This document shows positions 18,097 through 27,374 of a DNA stretch of 64,000 bases, piece by piece. The number at the start of each line of letters is the position of its first letter. Within the stretch, counting starts at the first letter, position 1. The position numbers and the translations under genes were made by a program. Location of the stretch: contig JAAFIS010000010.1 of the NCBI GenBank assembly GCA_013298695.1, positions 1 to 64,000 on the forward strand, in the 5' to 3' direction. The notes below the pieces were generated by a model. It did not search any database. It was not told the origin of the DNA and saw only the letters and a list, made by a program, of their open reading frames with translations. Source of the DNA: Betaproteobacteria bacterium. GTDB taxonomy: Bacteria; Pseudomonadota; Gammaproteobacteria; Burkholderiales; Casimicrobiaceae.

Positions 18097-20772
18097 ATGA
18101 GATGTACCTGTTCAACCGCTCCGATCCCCCTTAAGCGTAGGCCGTTAGCACTCCACCTAGCCTTGATGCTCAGCGCGTCCGCCTCGGTCGGCAGCTGGGG
18201 ACAGACACCGTCAGCGGCATCGCCAAATGCTGATGGCGAGATTAGCAAGCTTGAACGCGTCGAGGTCACTGTTCAGCGCAGACTCGAAGACAACCAAGAT
18301 GTTGCGGCATCTGTAAGTGCGATAAGCGCACGAAAACTCGCCGAACGAAACATTACCGACGTGTCGCAAATGGAGGGAATGTCGGCAGGTTTCACGTTTG
18401 GCCGATCAGGTACCGATGCACGACCTGCAATTCGTGGCGTACGTACTGAAAACGTTGGCGTCAACGGAGACACCACGATTGGATACTTTATTGACGGAAT
18501 CTACAAATCGCGCGCGCAGCAAGCGCTGGCAAGCTTTGTCGATGTAAATCGCGTCGAGATTCAGCGCGGCCCACAAGGGACACTGTACGGCAGAAACACT
18601 TTCGGCGGCAACGTCGCCGTGACAACACGCTCGCCGCAGATTGGCCTTTTCGACGCTTTCGGCAACTTTACAGTTGGGAATAACGCAAAAACCCGCCTTG
18701 ACGCAGGCGTTAACCTGCCGATCAACGACATGCTCGCATTCCGCGTCGCCGGTGTCGCCGATCGCTCTGATGGCTGGGTCAAGAACGATTTCAATTCGGC
18801 CGCAGATTTGTTCGACCAGAACTTGACCTACGGAAGGTTCAGTGTCCGTTTTGCGCCTAACGACAAGTTTGATGCGGTGCTTAAGGTAGACAACACCAAT
18901 CAAAAGGGCAACGGCGGCTCGGCGTTTGGATACAAACTGGTCGGTTCTTACTTGGATCGTGGCAGCTGCCAGCAGTTGTTTAACACGACGTTCACCGTGC
19001 TCAATACCCGTGGCGGCAACCGAGATGGCGTGAACGATTGCACGCGCACTGTCGGTGCGGGCAACGGAACTGGAACCAACGCGATTGGCACTAGCGTTGA
19101 TCTGGGAATTCCGATTTACGCCGCCGGCAACACAACACGTGTGGACAATGACTACCAGTCTTTTTTGAGGTTGAAGGATACAAGCAGCTCGCTGAACTTG
19201 ACCTACAGCGCAGATCGCTTCACATTCAAGTCAATCACCGGAACCGCTGAATTCGACGCCTCACGCTCACAGGACACTGATTTTTCTGCATCTACGATTG
19301 GTATCGATTACCAGAAAACACGTGCGAAAACGTTTTCGCAAGAGTTTCAAATCCTGTCCAATTCGACTGGGCCGCTGAGCTACCTTGCTGGGTATTACTA
19401 CTTCAAGGACGAACTCCAAGGTCTTTTCATTAATCAGCAGCTTCCACGCACCATTCGCTCGTCAGCGGCTGCACCGTTAGTGCTTGCACAAAACGGTGCT
19501 GGGTTCTTTGACAATCAAGAAGCAGAAACCGTTTCGAACGCCGTCTACGCACAGCTTAGCTATGAGTTCAACAAAGCGTTGGCCGTTTCATTTGGCGCGC
19601 GCTGGACGGAGGATAAGAAATCATTCCGGTTCGCGAACGCCAACTCTGTGCTGCCGCGCACCTCTGCAAATACGCCGGACGGCAACCAAATCACGTTGAA
19701 CACACCGCTTCCACCACAAAGTGCTTATGGCGCTTCAGGAACCTCCAATTGCAATCCTGCACGCGGACCTGGCTTTTATTGCGATCCTGCCAACCTAGCT
19801 ACGCTTTTCGGAGCCACTTACAACGACCAAAAGTTCACGAAATCGACTTTTAGAGGTGCGCTGGACTACAAACTCGATAAGAACAAAATGATTTATGCGA
19901 CCGTATCAAACGGCTTTCGGTCGGGAGGCTTTAACTCCGGGCAAGCGATTGAATCTGCGCGTACGTTCTTGCCAGAAGAGGTCACTGCAGTTGAGTTTGG
20001 TAGCAAGAATCGCTTCTTCAATGACACTTTGCAAGTGAATGCGGCGATTTTCAACAACGATTACAAGAATCTACAAGAGCAACGCCAAGTTCCGATTGGT
20101 ACGACAACGGTGTCGGTGATCTTCAACGCGGCGAAAGCGCGGGCGCGTGGCTTCGAGCTTGAGTTTGATTGGTTGCCGACTCGACGGTTAAGCGTAGGCG
20201 GTACGCTCTCGATTTTGGACGCGAAGTACACCAGCTTCCCCGATGCGCCCCTTCCGTTTGGAACGTCGATACTGGTTGCTGATGCATCGGCACCTGCAAC
20301 GGTCGTGAACGGCGTCGTGATCGCACCTGCGGGGCAGCGTCGCGTGTTCGCCCCGGGCTTTAACTGTGGATTGTTGAGCGGCACTGGCGGCGCAGGACAA
20401 CCAGCAGCGGGGTTTGGTTGTGATCTATCGGGTAGCCGAGTGCCTTATTCGCCGCGCTACCAAGGATCGTTAGCGGTAGGCTACGATCTTTTTGTGAGCG
20501 GGATGAAACTCACGCCGCTTGTCGCAGTCACTTTCTCGGATAGTTTTTACGGCCAACCCGCCAACGTAGACGCCGTCAAGCAAGCAGCATTTGCGAAAGT
20601 GGATCTGAAGCTCGGCGTTCAGGTAAATAAACAGTTCGGACTGCAGTTCTACGTAGACAACGTGAGTGACAAGCAAACCGCGACTCGATTTGTATGGGGT
20701 GGCGGCGGTGGGTTACAAGCAAGCTACGCACCACCGCGGCTCTACGGCATGAAGGTCTCTTACAAAATGTAA
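18097..20772 (+). CDS. TonB-dependent outer-membrane receptor
   Basis: Gated beta-barrel importer driven by TonB. The 891 residues have a signal peptide (hydrophobic LALHLALMLSASASVGSWG), a TonB-box-like region (LERVEVTVQRR), a plug domain with RGVRTENVG and VEIQRGPQGTLYGRNTFGG, and a 22-strand-type barrel closing with an aromatic-rich end (RLYGMKVSYKM). It resembles the large receptors used for carbohydrates and complex organics rather than classic siderophore receptors, though this is only a similarity of style. The ATG at 18097 is chosen for its strong GAGGAG 8 bp upstream. An operator-like palindrome in its promoter matches the one before the dehydrogenase operon, suggesting joint control. 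Confidence 0.9.
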   Translation: MRCTCSTAPIPLKRRPLALHLALMLSASASVGSWGQTPSAASPNADGEISKLERVEVTVQRRLEDNQDVAASVSAISARKLAERNITDVSQMEGMSAGFTFGRSGTDARPAIRGVRTENVGVNGDTTIGYFIDGIYKSRAQQALASFVDVNRVEIQRGPQGTLYGRNTFGGNVAVTTRSPQIGLFDAFGNFTVGNNAKTRLDAGVNLPINDMLAFRVAGVADRSDGWVKNDFNSAADLFDQNLTYGRFSVRFAPNDKFDAVLKVDNTNQKGNGGSAFGYKLVGSYLDRGSCQQLFNTTFTVLNTRGGNRDGVNDCTRTVGAGNGTGTNAIGTSVDLGIPIYAAGNTTRVDNDYQSFLRLKDTSSSLNLTYSADRFTFKSITGTAEFDASRSQDTDFSASTIGIDYQKTRAKTFSQEFQILSNSTGPLSYLAGYYYFKDELQGLFINQQLPRTIRSSAAAPLVLAQNGAGFFDNQEAETVSNAVYAQLSYEFNKALAVSFGARWTEDKKSFRFANANSVLPRTSANTPDGNQITLNTPLPPQSAYGASGTSNCNPARGPGFYCDPANLATLFGATYNDQKFTKSTFRGALDYKLDKNKMIYATVSNGFRSGGFNSGQAIESARTFLPEEVTAVEFGSKNRFFNDTLQVNAAIFNNDYKNLQEQRQVPIGTTTVSVIFNAAKARARGFELEFDWLPTRRLSVGGTLSILDAKYTSFPDAPLPFGTSILVADASAPATVVNGVVIAPAGQRRVFAPGFNCGLLSGTGGAGQPAAGFGCDLSGSRVPYSPRYQGSLAVGYDLFVSGMKLTPLVAVTFSDSFYGQPANVDAVKQAAFAKVDLKLGVQVNKQFGLQFYVDNVSDKQTATRFVWGGGGGLQASYAPPRLYGMKVSYKM

Positions 20773-20796
20773 GCGGGTCGATCCTCCGGGTGATTC

Positions 20797-20832
20797 AAAA
20801 AACGCAGTTGCTTTATCGCGCTGCGTTTTTTT
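20797..20832. terminator. Bidirectional hairpin terminator
   Basis: AAAAAACGCAG (20797-20807) pairs with CTGCGTTTTTT (20821-20831) across a 13-nt loop, giving a stem with T runs on both strands. It lies between the convergent receptor gene and the NTF2-like gene and can end both transcripts. Confidence 0.82.
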
Positions 20833-20881
20833 GTGACGCACGTCGCCGGAAACGTGCTGTTTGCTAGCCACTGCCACACAC

Positions 20882-21886
20882 CTATCTGCGGGCGCGAGAA
20901 AGTAGGTCGACCCCCATTTGAAGCATAAGGTGTGGCAAGTCGATCAGCACCCAGTTCTCTTCGATCGTATGCTCGCTGACCCGCCACCAATCCATAACCC
21001 GCATCCCTATCGGCGCATTAGTCGCCGAGACCCCCAAATATTCACCGCTATGAGTTGCAGTCACGCTCGGCCAGCCGGTAGAGGCGAGGTAGTGTCCTTC
21101 CGCGATACGTGCTCGATGGCTTCCGCCCTTCCGATCGGGGAACGCATGCAAAAATGGGCGCTGATGGTGCGTTTGAAAACCAGCGACGGTGCGTGCCGTG
21201 CCAATGCCGCACGGTCCGTACCACATCATCGTGGGGCTCCAATGTTCGTGCATGCCCATCGTGTCGAGGTTCACGCCGTCAAATCGCATCAGTGCCGCGA
21301 TCATCGCTTGCACACGCGTAACGGATGAGAGTGTTCGCGCTAGCGGTTGCGGACTCAGCAAGCAACCGCCGTGATCGGCCGGACCAGGTACCCAAAGTTC
21401 TAGCCCAGAGCTCGGCGGCAGAATCGGCCGCTTGATCTGTCTGCACAAATCGACGACGTCGATCAATATCCGAGCTTCAGCAATCTGGCCACCGACCACG
21501 CGATAGAACTCGCCGTAGCGGAGGTACAGAGTCTGGCTCGTCGGCTCGAGGCCAAACAGCGGCGCAACAAATTCACCCACATAGTATCCGTGGACAGCCA
21601 CCCAAATACCTTCGCCGCCGCAGAATCTGCCGTCGAAGGCTCCACCCATAAAGATATCGATCCGACGGCCTAAACCACGGAGTGCCTTGTTCAAAGGGGT
21701 GACCCATTGAGTGGCTATTGACTCGCGCCCCTGTAGTTGATTCACCGGATGGCTGACATGCCAGACAGCATCGTGTGCAACGTGTGCTTCGAGGTTAGGC
21801 GCTGTCAGATAGGCATAAACGAGCTCTTTGCTCGCGTGCAAAATTGATTCATCGGGGATCAGGATCGGGCCGTCGGTTTTTTGCAT
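20882..21886 (-). CDS. Double NTF2-like (SnoaL-type) protein 1
   Basis: 334 residues with two NTF2-like alpha+beta cone domains in tandem: the first about 15-165 (AVWHVSHPVNQLQG, then FGLEPTSQTLYLRYGEFYRV), the second about 185-330 (MHEHWSPTMMWYGPCGIG, then ENWVLIDLPHLMLQMG). SnoaL-like proteins of this build act as small-molecule cyclases, isomerases, dehydratases or hydrolases; the reaction here is unknown. The ATG at 21884-21886 is preferred to upstream ones at 21943 and 21952, which add basic, non-conserved residues, but no clear Shine-Dalgarno decides it. It is divergent from the dehydrogenase operon, across a shared operator, and a second protein of like architecture is encoded at 25212-26204. 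Confidence 0.8.
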   Translation of the reverse strand: MQKTDGPILIPDESILHASKELVYAYLTAPNLEAHVAHDAVWHVSHPVNQLQGRESIATQWVTPLNKALRGLGRRIDIFMGGAFDGRFCGGEGIWVAVHGYYVGEFVAPLFGLEPTSQTLYLRYGEFYRVVGGQIAEARILIDVVDLCRQIKRPILPPSSGLELWVPGPADHGGCLLSPQPLARTLSSVTRVQAMIAALMRFDGVNLDTMGMHEHWSPTMMWYGPCGIGTARTVAGFQTHHQRPFLHAFPDRKGGSHRARIAEGHYLASTGWPSVTATHSGEYLGVSATNAPIGMRVMDWWRVSEHTIEENWVLIDLPHLMLQMGVDLLSRARR

Positions 21887-21983
21887 AGTTGAACTGTAGT
21901 GCGTTGTGTAGCGCAGAGTGCGTCTGAGGTGGATGTGTGCCATGGACACCAATGAAACAACACAACATACACTCGACCAAATT

Positions 21984-21995
21984 GCATACGTATGC
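21984..21995. promoter_or_regulatory. LacI-family operator-like site in the divergent promoter
   Basis: GCATACGTATGC is a perfect 12-bp palindrome with central ACGT, placed in the 144-bp gap between the leftward NTF2-like gene and the rightward dehydrogenase operon. A one-base variant lies before the receptor gene. It is a good candidate site for the LacI-type regulator encoded three genes downstream. Confidence 0.65.
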
Positions 21996-22030
21996 TACAG
22001 TCAATCCAGTTTTCCATTGGAGCGCGATTT

Positions 22031-23350
22031 ATGGTTCGTTATCTCAAATCTGGTCAAACTGCGCAGGCCCACGCTGCCGCAGACAGCAAAGTGCGAGCCA
22101 CGGTCGAGGCCATCATCGCAGACATTGAGAAGCGAGGCGACGCGGCCGTGCGCGACTATTCGGCAAAATTCGATCAATGGTCGCCAGAGCATTTCATTCT
22201 TTCCCAGAACGAGATTGAAGCCGCCGTGAAAAAGCTCTCGCCGCGAGAAATTGAAGACATCAAATTTGCGCAGCACCAGATTCGAAACTTTGCTCAGATC
22301 CAGCGCAATAGCATGCAGGATGTTGAAATAGAAACGCTTCCTGGCGTTGTGCTCGGCCACAAACATATTCCGGTGAACGCGGTTGGCTGTTACGTTCCCG
22401 GTGGAAAGTATCCCTTGATCGCGTCGGCTCATATGAGTGTTCTTACCGCGAAGGTCGCCGGTGTGCCGCACGTTGTGTCGACCGCGCCGCCCTATCAGGG
22501 CGCACCGCATCCGGCGATTGTTGCCGCGATGCATTTTGCCTGCGCAGATCAGATTCTCGTTCTCGGCGGCGTGCAGGCCGTGGCCGCTATGGCAATCGGC
22601 ACCGAATCGATAAGCGCGGTTGATATGCTCGTCGGACCAGGAAACATGTTTGTCGCTGAAGCAAAGCGTCAGTTGTTTGGTAGAGTCGGCATTGACCTTT
22701 TTGCGGGGCCGACCGAGACGTTGATCATCGCCGACGACACTGTGGACGCCGAAATGTGCGCGGTCGATCTACTCGGGCAGGCAGAGCACGGACCTACCAG
22801 TCCGGCTATTTTGTTGACGACTTCCGAGTCGCTCGCGCGGGCAACTATGGCAGAGGTCGAGCGCCAGCTTAAAGTTTTGCCCACAGCTGCAATAGCATCG
22901 ATTGCGTGGGCAGAGCACGGCGAGGTGATCGTGTGCGACAGCGACGATGAGATGGTTTCTAAGGCTGATGAAATCGCAAGCGAGCACGTTCAAGTGATGA
23001 CGCGAGACCCCGATTATTTCTTGGATCGAATGACTAACTTCGGTGCGCTCTTTTTGGGGCCGCGCACTAACGTGAGCTTTGGTGATAAGGTAATCGGCAC
23101 CAATCACACGCTGCCCACAAATAAAAACGCGCGCTACACCGGGGGGTTATGGGTTGGGAAGTTCTTGAAGACCTGTACCTATCAGCGTGTTACTAACGAC
23201 CAAGCGTCCGCAGACATTGGTGCGGTGTGCTCGCGTTTGTGCCACATGGAGAATTTCGCGGGTCACGGCGAGCAAGCGAACCTACGCGTTCGCCGCTATG
23301 GTGGACGCGACGTCCCGTGGTATCAACCTGTAGTCGCTCAATCGGTGTAG
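22031..23350 (+). CDS. Histidinol-dehydrogenase-family protein, resembling HpsN (sulfopropanediol dehydrogenase)
   Basis: 439 residues of the zinc- and NAD-dependent HisD superfamily. The metal and catalytic set is intact: Gln and His in QAEHGP, Glu-His in ASEHVQV, Asp in FGDKVIG and the late His in FAGHGEQA. The substrate-side motifs [16 protein letters not shown] and [17 protein letters not shown] differ from biosynthetic HisD (typically PNHVLPT) and recall the HpsN branch, which oxidises 2,3-dihydroxypropanesulfonate; this subfamily match is from memory. There are no histidine genes nearby and no sulfolactate lyase genes, so the true substrate is open; I infer oxidation of a primary or secondary alcohol. 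Start ATG 22031 lies 36 bp after the operator palindrome. The SDR gene follows after 6 bp. Confidence 0.8.
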   Translation: MVRYLKSGQTAQAHAAADSKVRATVEAIIADIEKRGDAAVRDYSAKFDQWSPEHFILSQNEIEAAVKKLSPREIEDIKFAQHQIRNFAQIQRNSMQDVEIETLPGVVLGHKHIPVNAVGCYVPGGKYPLIASAHMSVLTAKVAGVPHVVSTAPPYQGAPHPAIVAAMHFACADQILVLGGVQAVAAMAIGTESISAVDMLVGPGNMFVAEAKRQLFGRVGIDLFAGPTETLIIADDTVDAEMCAVDLLGQAEHGPTSPAILLTTSESLARATMAEVERQLKVLPTAAIASIAWAEHGEVIVCDSDDEMVSKADEIASEHVQVMTRDPDYFLDRMTNFGALFLGPRTNVSFGDKVIGTNHTLPTNKNARYTGGLWVGKFLKTCTYQRVTNDQASADIGAVCSRLCHMENFAGHGEQANLRVRRYGGRDVPWYQPVVAQSV

Positions 23351-23356
23351 GTTGGG

Positions 23357-24157
23357 ATGCAATCCGTGGCACGCAATACCGGGGACCCACGCGCTGCGTT
23401 ACCCGTTATGCCAAGCTTCAGGCTAGACGGAAAACGCGCTCTCGTGACAGGCGCTGGACGTGGCATTGGTCTCGCCGCGTCAGTTGCCCTTGCCGCGCAG
23501 GGTGCGGCGATCACACTGGTGGCTCGATCAGAAGCCGAAATTGTGGAGGCAGCGGAAGGGATTTGCTCGCGGGGTCAAGTTGCTGTCGCTTCCGTGCTTG
23601 ACGTGACGGACAGCGCACAGTGCGCAACTTTTTTTGCGAGAGAAGCACCGTTTGATATTGTTGTTAACAGTGCCGGTATGAATCGCCCGGCGCCACTCGC
23701 CGAAACGGACGACGAGACGATTGCAGCGATTTACTCGCTCAATGTGCTCGCTGTCTACCGCATTATCCGCTCGGCGACCGAGGGCATGATCGCATCATCT
23801 CGCGGCGGCAGCATCATTAGTATCAGTTCGCAAATGGGGCACGTGGGCGCCGCGTCGCGCAGCGTTTATTGCGGCACTAAACACGCACTTGAAGGCATGA
23901 CCAAGGCGCTAGCTTGGGAGCTCGGCACGCATCGAATCCGAATCAATACCATTTGCCCAACGTTTATCGATACACGAATGACCTCTGCGATGCTTGCCGA
24001 TACAGCATTCCACAAGTCGGTCGTGGAACGCATCGCTTTAGGGCGCGTGGGTCAGGTGGAGGACGTGATGGGTGCTATCTGTTTTCTTGCGGCTGACGCG
24101 AGCGCTATGGTGACTGGATCAGCGCTTATGGTTGATGGTGGGTGGAGCGCGCAATGA
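23357..24157 (+). CDS. SDR-family NAD(P)-dependent oxidoreductase
   Basis: Classical short-chain dehydrogenase of 266 residues: nucleotide loop TGAGRGIG, NSAG near residue 105, catalytic Ser in ISISSQMG, and the YCGTK pair of Tyr and Lys. It ends in VTGSALMVDGGW, standard for the family. The upstream ATG (23357) is used because it is only 6 bp from the dehydrogenase stop; the ATG at 23408, giving MPSFRLDGKRALVTG, is an equally plausible start. It ends in an ATGA overlap with the LacI gene. It probably catalyses a second oxidation or reduction in the same pathway. Confidence 0.88.
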   Translation: MQSVARNTGDPRAALPVMPSFRLDGKRALVTGAGRGIGLAASVALAAQGAAITLVARSEAEIVEAAEGICSRGQVAVASVLDVTDSAQCATFFAREAPFDIVVNSAGMNRPAPLAETDDETIAAIYSLNVLAVYRIIRSATEGMIASSRGGSIISISSQMGHVGAASRSVYCGTKHALEGMTKALAWELGTHRIRINTICPTFIDTRMTSAMLADTAFHKSVVERIALGRVGQVEDVMGAICFLAADASAMVTGSALMVDGGWSAQ

Positions 24158-25215
24158 GTCAGCCCCGCGATGGTCGAGCCGTCACGTCTATTGATGTCGC
24201 AAAAGCGGCTGGCGTATCGCAGTCCGCGGTCAGCCGCACGTTCACCCCAGGGACTGCTGTTTCCGAGGCAACGCGACTCAAGGTTCTTGATGCAGCAAAA
24301 AAACTTGGCTATCGCCCGAACGCGATCGCGAGAACCCTTTCGACCAGCCGCTCACGGATCATAGGCGTCGTGCTCTCTACACTTGACAACCAGTTTTACC
24401 CCGCTGCGATTGAGCACCTCTCTCGTTCACTTCAAGAGCACGGCTTGCACGTGATGTTGTTCTTTGCGGAAGGCCGCGACGTAGATGGCGCGTTGTCACA
24501 ACTCTTAACGTATCAGCTTGACGGCGTGGTTATTGCCTCCGCTACGCTTTCGTCACGGCTCGCCCGGGAATGCACTGCAATGGGCATCCCAGTGGTAATG
24601 TTCAACCGGAGCGCAGCGAGCACGCAAACAAGCTCAGTCACGAGTAACAACATTGAAGGTGGACGGCTTGCGGCGAACCATTTGCTCGATTGCGGTTGCG
24701 ATCGGATCGCCTACCTTGCCGGCCGCAGCGACTCTTCGACCAACCGTGATAGAGAAGCGGGCGTTAATCTTGCGCTTCTTGAGCGCGGCCATACGCTGGT
24801 GTTTCGCGAAGACGGGTCTTACGAACCTGCAATGGCCAAAGAAGCGACGCGCAGGCTCATGAGCGCGCCACAACCGCCAGACGGCCTAATCGTTGCAAGC
24901 GATTACATGGCTTTTGCGGCGCTAGATACTTTACGCAATGAGCTCGGTTTCGAGGTTCCTTCCCAAGTTTGTGTCGTATCGTTCGACGATGTGCCCGCCG
25001 CAGCGTGGGGTGCCTACGCGCTCACCACGGTCGCTCAGTCGATCCCAGCGATGGTGCACTCCACGGTGAGTATTCTTTTAGAACAATTTAGCGATCAAGC
25101 CATGGTAGCCCGCGATGTCATTGTTTCGTCGCGACTGATCGTTCGAAGCACCACGAGCGCTGCTCGCGTTGAAGGTCAAGTTAAGGGGCAAAAATCTGCG
25201 AGACACGCCGAATGA
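24154..25215 (+). CDS. LacI/GalR-family transcriptional regulator
   Basis: 353 residues: an N-terminal helix-turn-helix (SIDVAKAAGVSQSAVSRTF), hinge helix (PNAIARTLSTSRS) and a periplasmic-binding-protein-like effector domain (about 65-335) with IIGVVLSTLDNQFYP and GLIVASDYMAF. It overlaps SDR by 4 bp and the next gene by 4 bp, so it is made as part of the operon it probably represses. The GTG at 24142 is a possible alternative start, but the ATG at 24154 has TGGAG suitably placed. Likely targets are the central-CG palindromes at 18024-18035 and 21984-21995. The inducer is unknown, presumably a sugar or pathway intermediate. Confidence 0.92.
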   Translation: MSQPRDGRAVTSIDVAKAAGVSQSAVSRTFTPGTAVSEATRLKVLDAAKKLGYRPNAIARTLSTSRSRIIGVVLSTLDNQFYPAAIEHLSRSLQEHGLHVMLFFAEGRDVDGALSQLLTYQLDGVVIASATLSSRLARECTAMGIPVVMFNRSAASTQTSSVTSNNIEGGRLAANHLLDCGCDRIAYLAGRSDSSTNRDREAGVNLALLERGHTLVFREDGSYEPAMAKEATRRLMSAPQPPDGLIVASDYMAFAALDTLRNELGFEVPSQVCVVSFDDVPAAAWGAYALTTVAQSIPAMVHSTVSILLEQFSDQAMVARDVIVSSRLIVRSTTSAARVEGQVKGQKSARHAE

Positions 25216-26204
25216 ATGCAGCAACAAATTTAGAAAATTCTCCGCGAGGAATGCGCGGATTCGATGCCGAATTTGTTGATTTGCCAGACTACATCACCCG
25301 CATCACACACCGGATATGGGAAGAGCGGCAAATTGAACTCATACAGCAATACTACAGTGACCCGTGCGTCGTCGAAACGCCTGCATCAGTGACGACTACG
25401 CCGCAAAGCGTCATTGACGGCACTCACTCAACCTTGAAAGCATTCCCAGATCGCGAGCTGTTGGCCGAAGACATTATCTGGTCGGGCGACGCTGAGCGCG
25501 GCTATCTCTCGTCGCATCGTATCGTGTCGCCAATGACTCATTTGGGTGAAGGCGTTTTTGGTGCACCGACTGGCCGCAAAGTGCGTGTGCGTACGATCGC
25601 CGACTGTTGGTGCATCGAGAACCGGATATCACATGAATGGCTGGTGCGCGACCAAGCGGCGATTGCCCAGGCCATTGGCCTCGGGCCCGAGTCATTGGCA
25701 GCGGCGTGGCTAGAAACACGCGGTGGTCGCTGGCACCACCCCGTGGCGCCGAGCGCTCCGCCGCCATATGAAAATCACGTCGACACTGGCGTTGTCGGAA
25801 CGTTCGCAGTAGCTACCTATAGGTCGCTAGCCACCGGCGACATCTCCAGCGCATTCAATCGTTGTTATGACCGGGCAATTACGGCGGTTACCCCGGGTGA
25901 GCGCTACCGATATGGCGTCGCTGAGCTTGGCGAGTTTTGGCGCGAGTATCGTGAAGCGTTCGCTGATATTGCACTTCAGATCGAGCATTGCATTGTGCGC
26001 CAGGATCGAAACGCGCCGGTGCGAGTTGCAATGCGTTGGCGACTATCCGGTGTCCATCGCGGCGGCGGAAAATTCGGCGAACCGACCGGACGCGCAATCG
26101 AGACAATGGGAATCACACATTTGGAAATGCGAAACGGACGGATCTCACGTGAATGGTTGTTGCTAGATGAGGTCGCGCTTTGGATGCAAGTCTTAAGCGC
26201 GTGA
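25212..26204 (+). CDS. Double NTF2-like (SnoaL-type) protein 2
   Basis: 330 residues with two NTF2-like domains, roughly 15-160 and 180-325. Each ends in a similar strand (ISHEWLVRDQAAIAQ, then ISREWLLLDEVALWM), which marks the internal repeat. Sequence style is that of the SnoaL/ester-cyclase group, acting on small carbonyl or polyketide-like compounds, but no reaction can be assigned. It overlaps the LacI gene by 4 bp and lies 32 bp ahead of the ABC importer. Together with the protein at 20882-21886 this gives four NTF2-like domains in one locus. Confidence 0.78.
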   Translation: MNAATNLENSPRGMRGFDAEFVDLPDYITRITHRIWEERQIELIQQYYSDPCVVETPASVTTTPQSVIDGTHSTLKAFPDRELLAEDIIWSGDAERGYLSSHRIVSPMTHLGEGVFGAPTGRKVRVRTIADCWCIENRISHEWLVRDQAAIAQAIGLGPESLAAAWLETRGGRWHHPVAPSAPPPYENHVDTGVVGTFAVATYRSLATGDISSAFNRCYDRAITAVTPGERYRYGVAELGEFWREYREAFADIALQIEHCIVRQDRNAPVRVAMRWRLSGVHRGGGKFGEPTGRAIETMGITHLEMRNGRISREWLLLDEVALWMQVLSA

Positions 26205-26236
26205 GCCAAACTCTCAATACTGCGGAGAAATGCTAA

Positions 26237-27328
26237 GTGGCACGAGTTCAGCTCAATGAAGTTTCTCGCGTGTGGAATAGTGCAGGCATACGCACCGTCG
26301 GGCTGAAGCCGTTGTCACTCGATATCGCGGATGGTGAATTCATTGTGTTGCTTGGTCCGTCAGGCTGCGGCAAAACTACCACCATGCGCATTGTCGCTGG
26401 CTTAGAGGAATCTAGCGCTGGCGAAGTATGGATTGGTGATCGCTGCGTGAATTCGCTCGAACCCAAGGATCGTGATGTAGCGATGGTGTTTCAGAGCTAT
26501 GGTCTGTATCCCAACATGACAGTGCGTGAAAACATCGCGTTTCCCCTAAAGATTCGCGGCACACCACGCGCTGACATTGAGCCCGCAGTGGCGCGAGCGG
26601 CCGCTATGGTGGAGCTCAACGATTTGCTGGATCGCAAACCGAAAGCACTGTCAGGCGGTCAACGCCAGCGCGTTGCACTTGCGCGCGCAATCGTTCGAAA
26701 ACCAGCGGTGTTTTTGATGGATGAGCCGCTGTCAAATCTAGACGCGAAGCTGCGTGTGAGCATGCGATCGCATATCAAGCACCTCCACCACACACTGAAA
26801 ACGACCACTATCTACGTGACGCACGACCAGATCGAAGCGATGACCTTAGCCGACCGTGTGGTCGTGATGAGCAAAGCCGAAATTCAGCAAATTGGCACTC
26901 CGCAGCAAATCTACAACGACCCTGCGAACACCTTCGTAGCGAGCTTTGTGGGGTCACCAGCGATGAACTTGATTGAGGGTGAATTGCTGGCGGGAGTTTT
27001 CCGTTGCAACGGAATCGAGATCGCCGGATTCGATGCTGTTCGCGACGGGCGTGTGCTGTTGGGCGTGCGGCCCGAGGACGTTGCCGTGCAGGCCGCAGCG
27101 ACGCGCGATGTCGATTCACAGCGATACGTGCTGGTCAACGCCGACGTATTCACCTGCGAGCTGACGGGTGACGCTACGTTAGTGGTTTGTGACGTCCGAG
27201 GGCAACGCATCACTGCAAAGGCAGATAAAAACGTACGCTATGAAATCGGAGACAAAGTGGGTTTAGGCTTTTCAGCCATACACAGTTTTTTATTTGATGC
27301 GGTGACGCAAGATCGAATTCGCAAATGA
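26237..27328 (+). CDS. ABC transporter ATP-binding protein, MalK/UgpC type
   Basis: Cytoplasmic ATPase of a CUT1-type carbohydrate importer. The 363 residues show Walker [11 protein letters not shown]-loop [11 protein letters not shown], signature [14 protein letters not shown], Walker [13 protein letters not shown] and the switch His in [18 protein letters not shown]-type regulatory domain follows from about residue 240. The start is GTG at 26237 with GGAG about 10 bp upstream. The binding protein and both permeases are encoded directly downstream, so the importer is complete. Confidence 0.94.
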   Translation: MARVQLNEVSRVWNSAGIRTVGLKPLSLDIADGEFIVLLGPSGCGKTTTMRIVAGLEESSAGEVWIGDRCVNSLEPKDRDVAMVFQSYGLYPNMTVRENIAFPLKIRGTPRADIEPAVARAAAMVELNDLLDRKPKALSGGQRQRVALARAIVRKPAVFLMDEPLSNLDAKLRVSMRSHIKHLHHTLKTTTIYVTHDQIEAMTLADRVVVMSKAEIQQIGTPQQIYNDPANTFVASFVGSPAMNLIEGELLAGVFRCNGIEIAGFDAVRDGRVLLGVRPEDVAVQAAATRDVDSQRYVLVNADVFTCELTGDATLVVCDVRGQRITAKADKNVRYEIGDKVGLGFSAIHSFLFDAVTQDRIRK

Positions 27329-27374
27329 AGATGTCGAAGAGATCGCGCATTGCGCCGCTTGGTCTGAAGGGCGA

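Noticed and set aside
22031-23350. Naming the HisD-family gene hisD
   Set aside because: No his neighbours, a catabolic operon with LacI and importer, and HpsN-like substrate motifs argue against a biosynthetic role.
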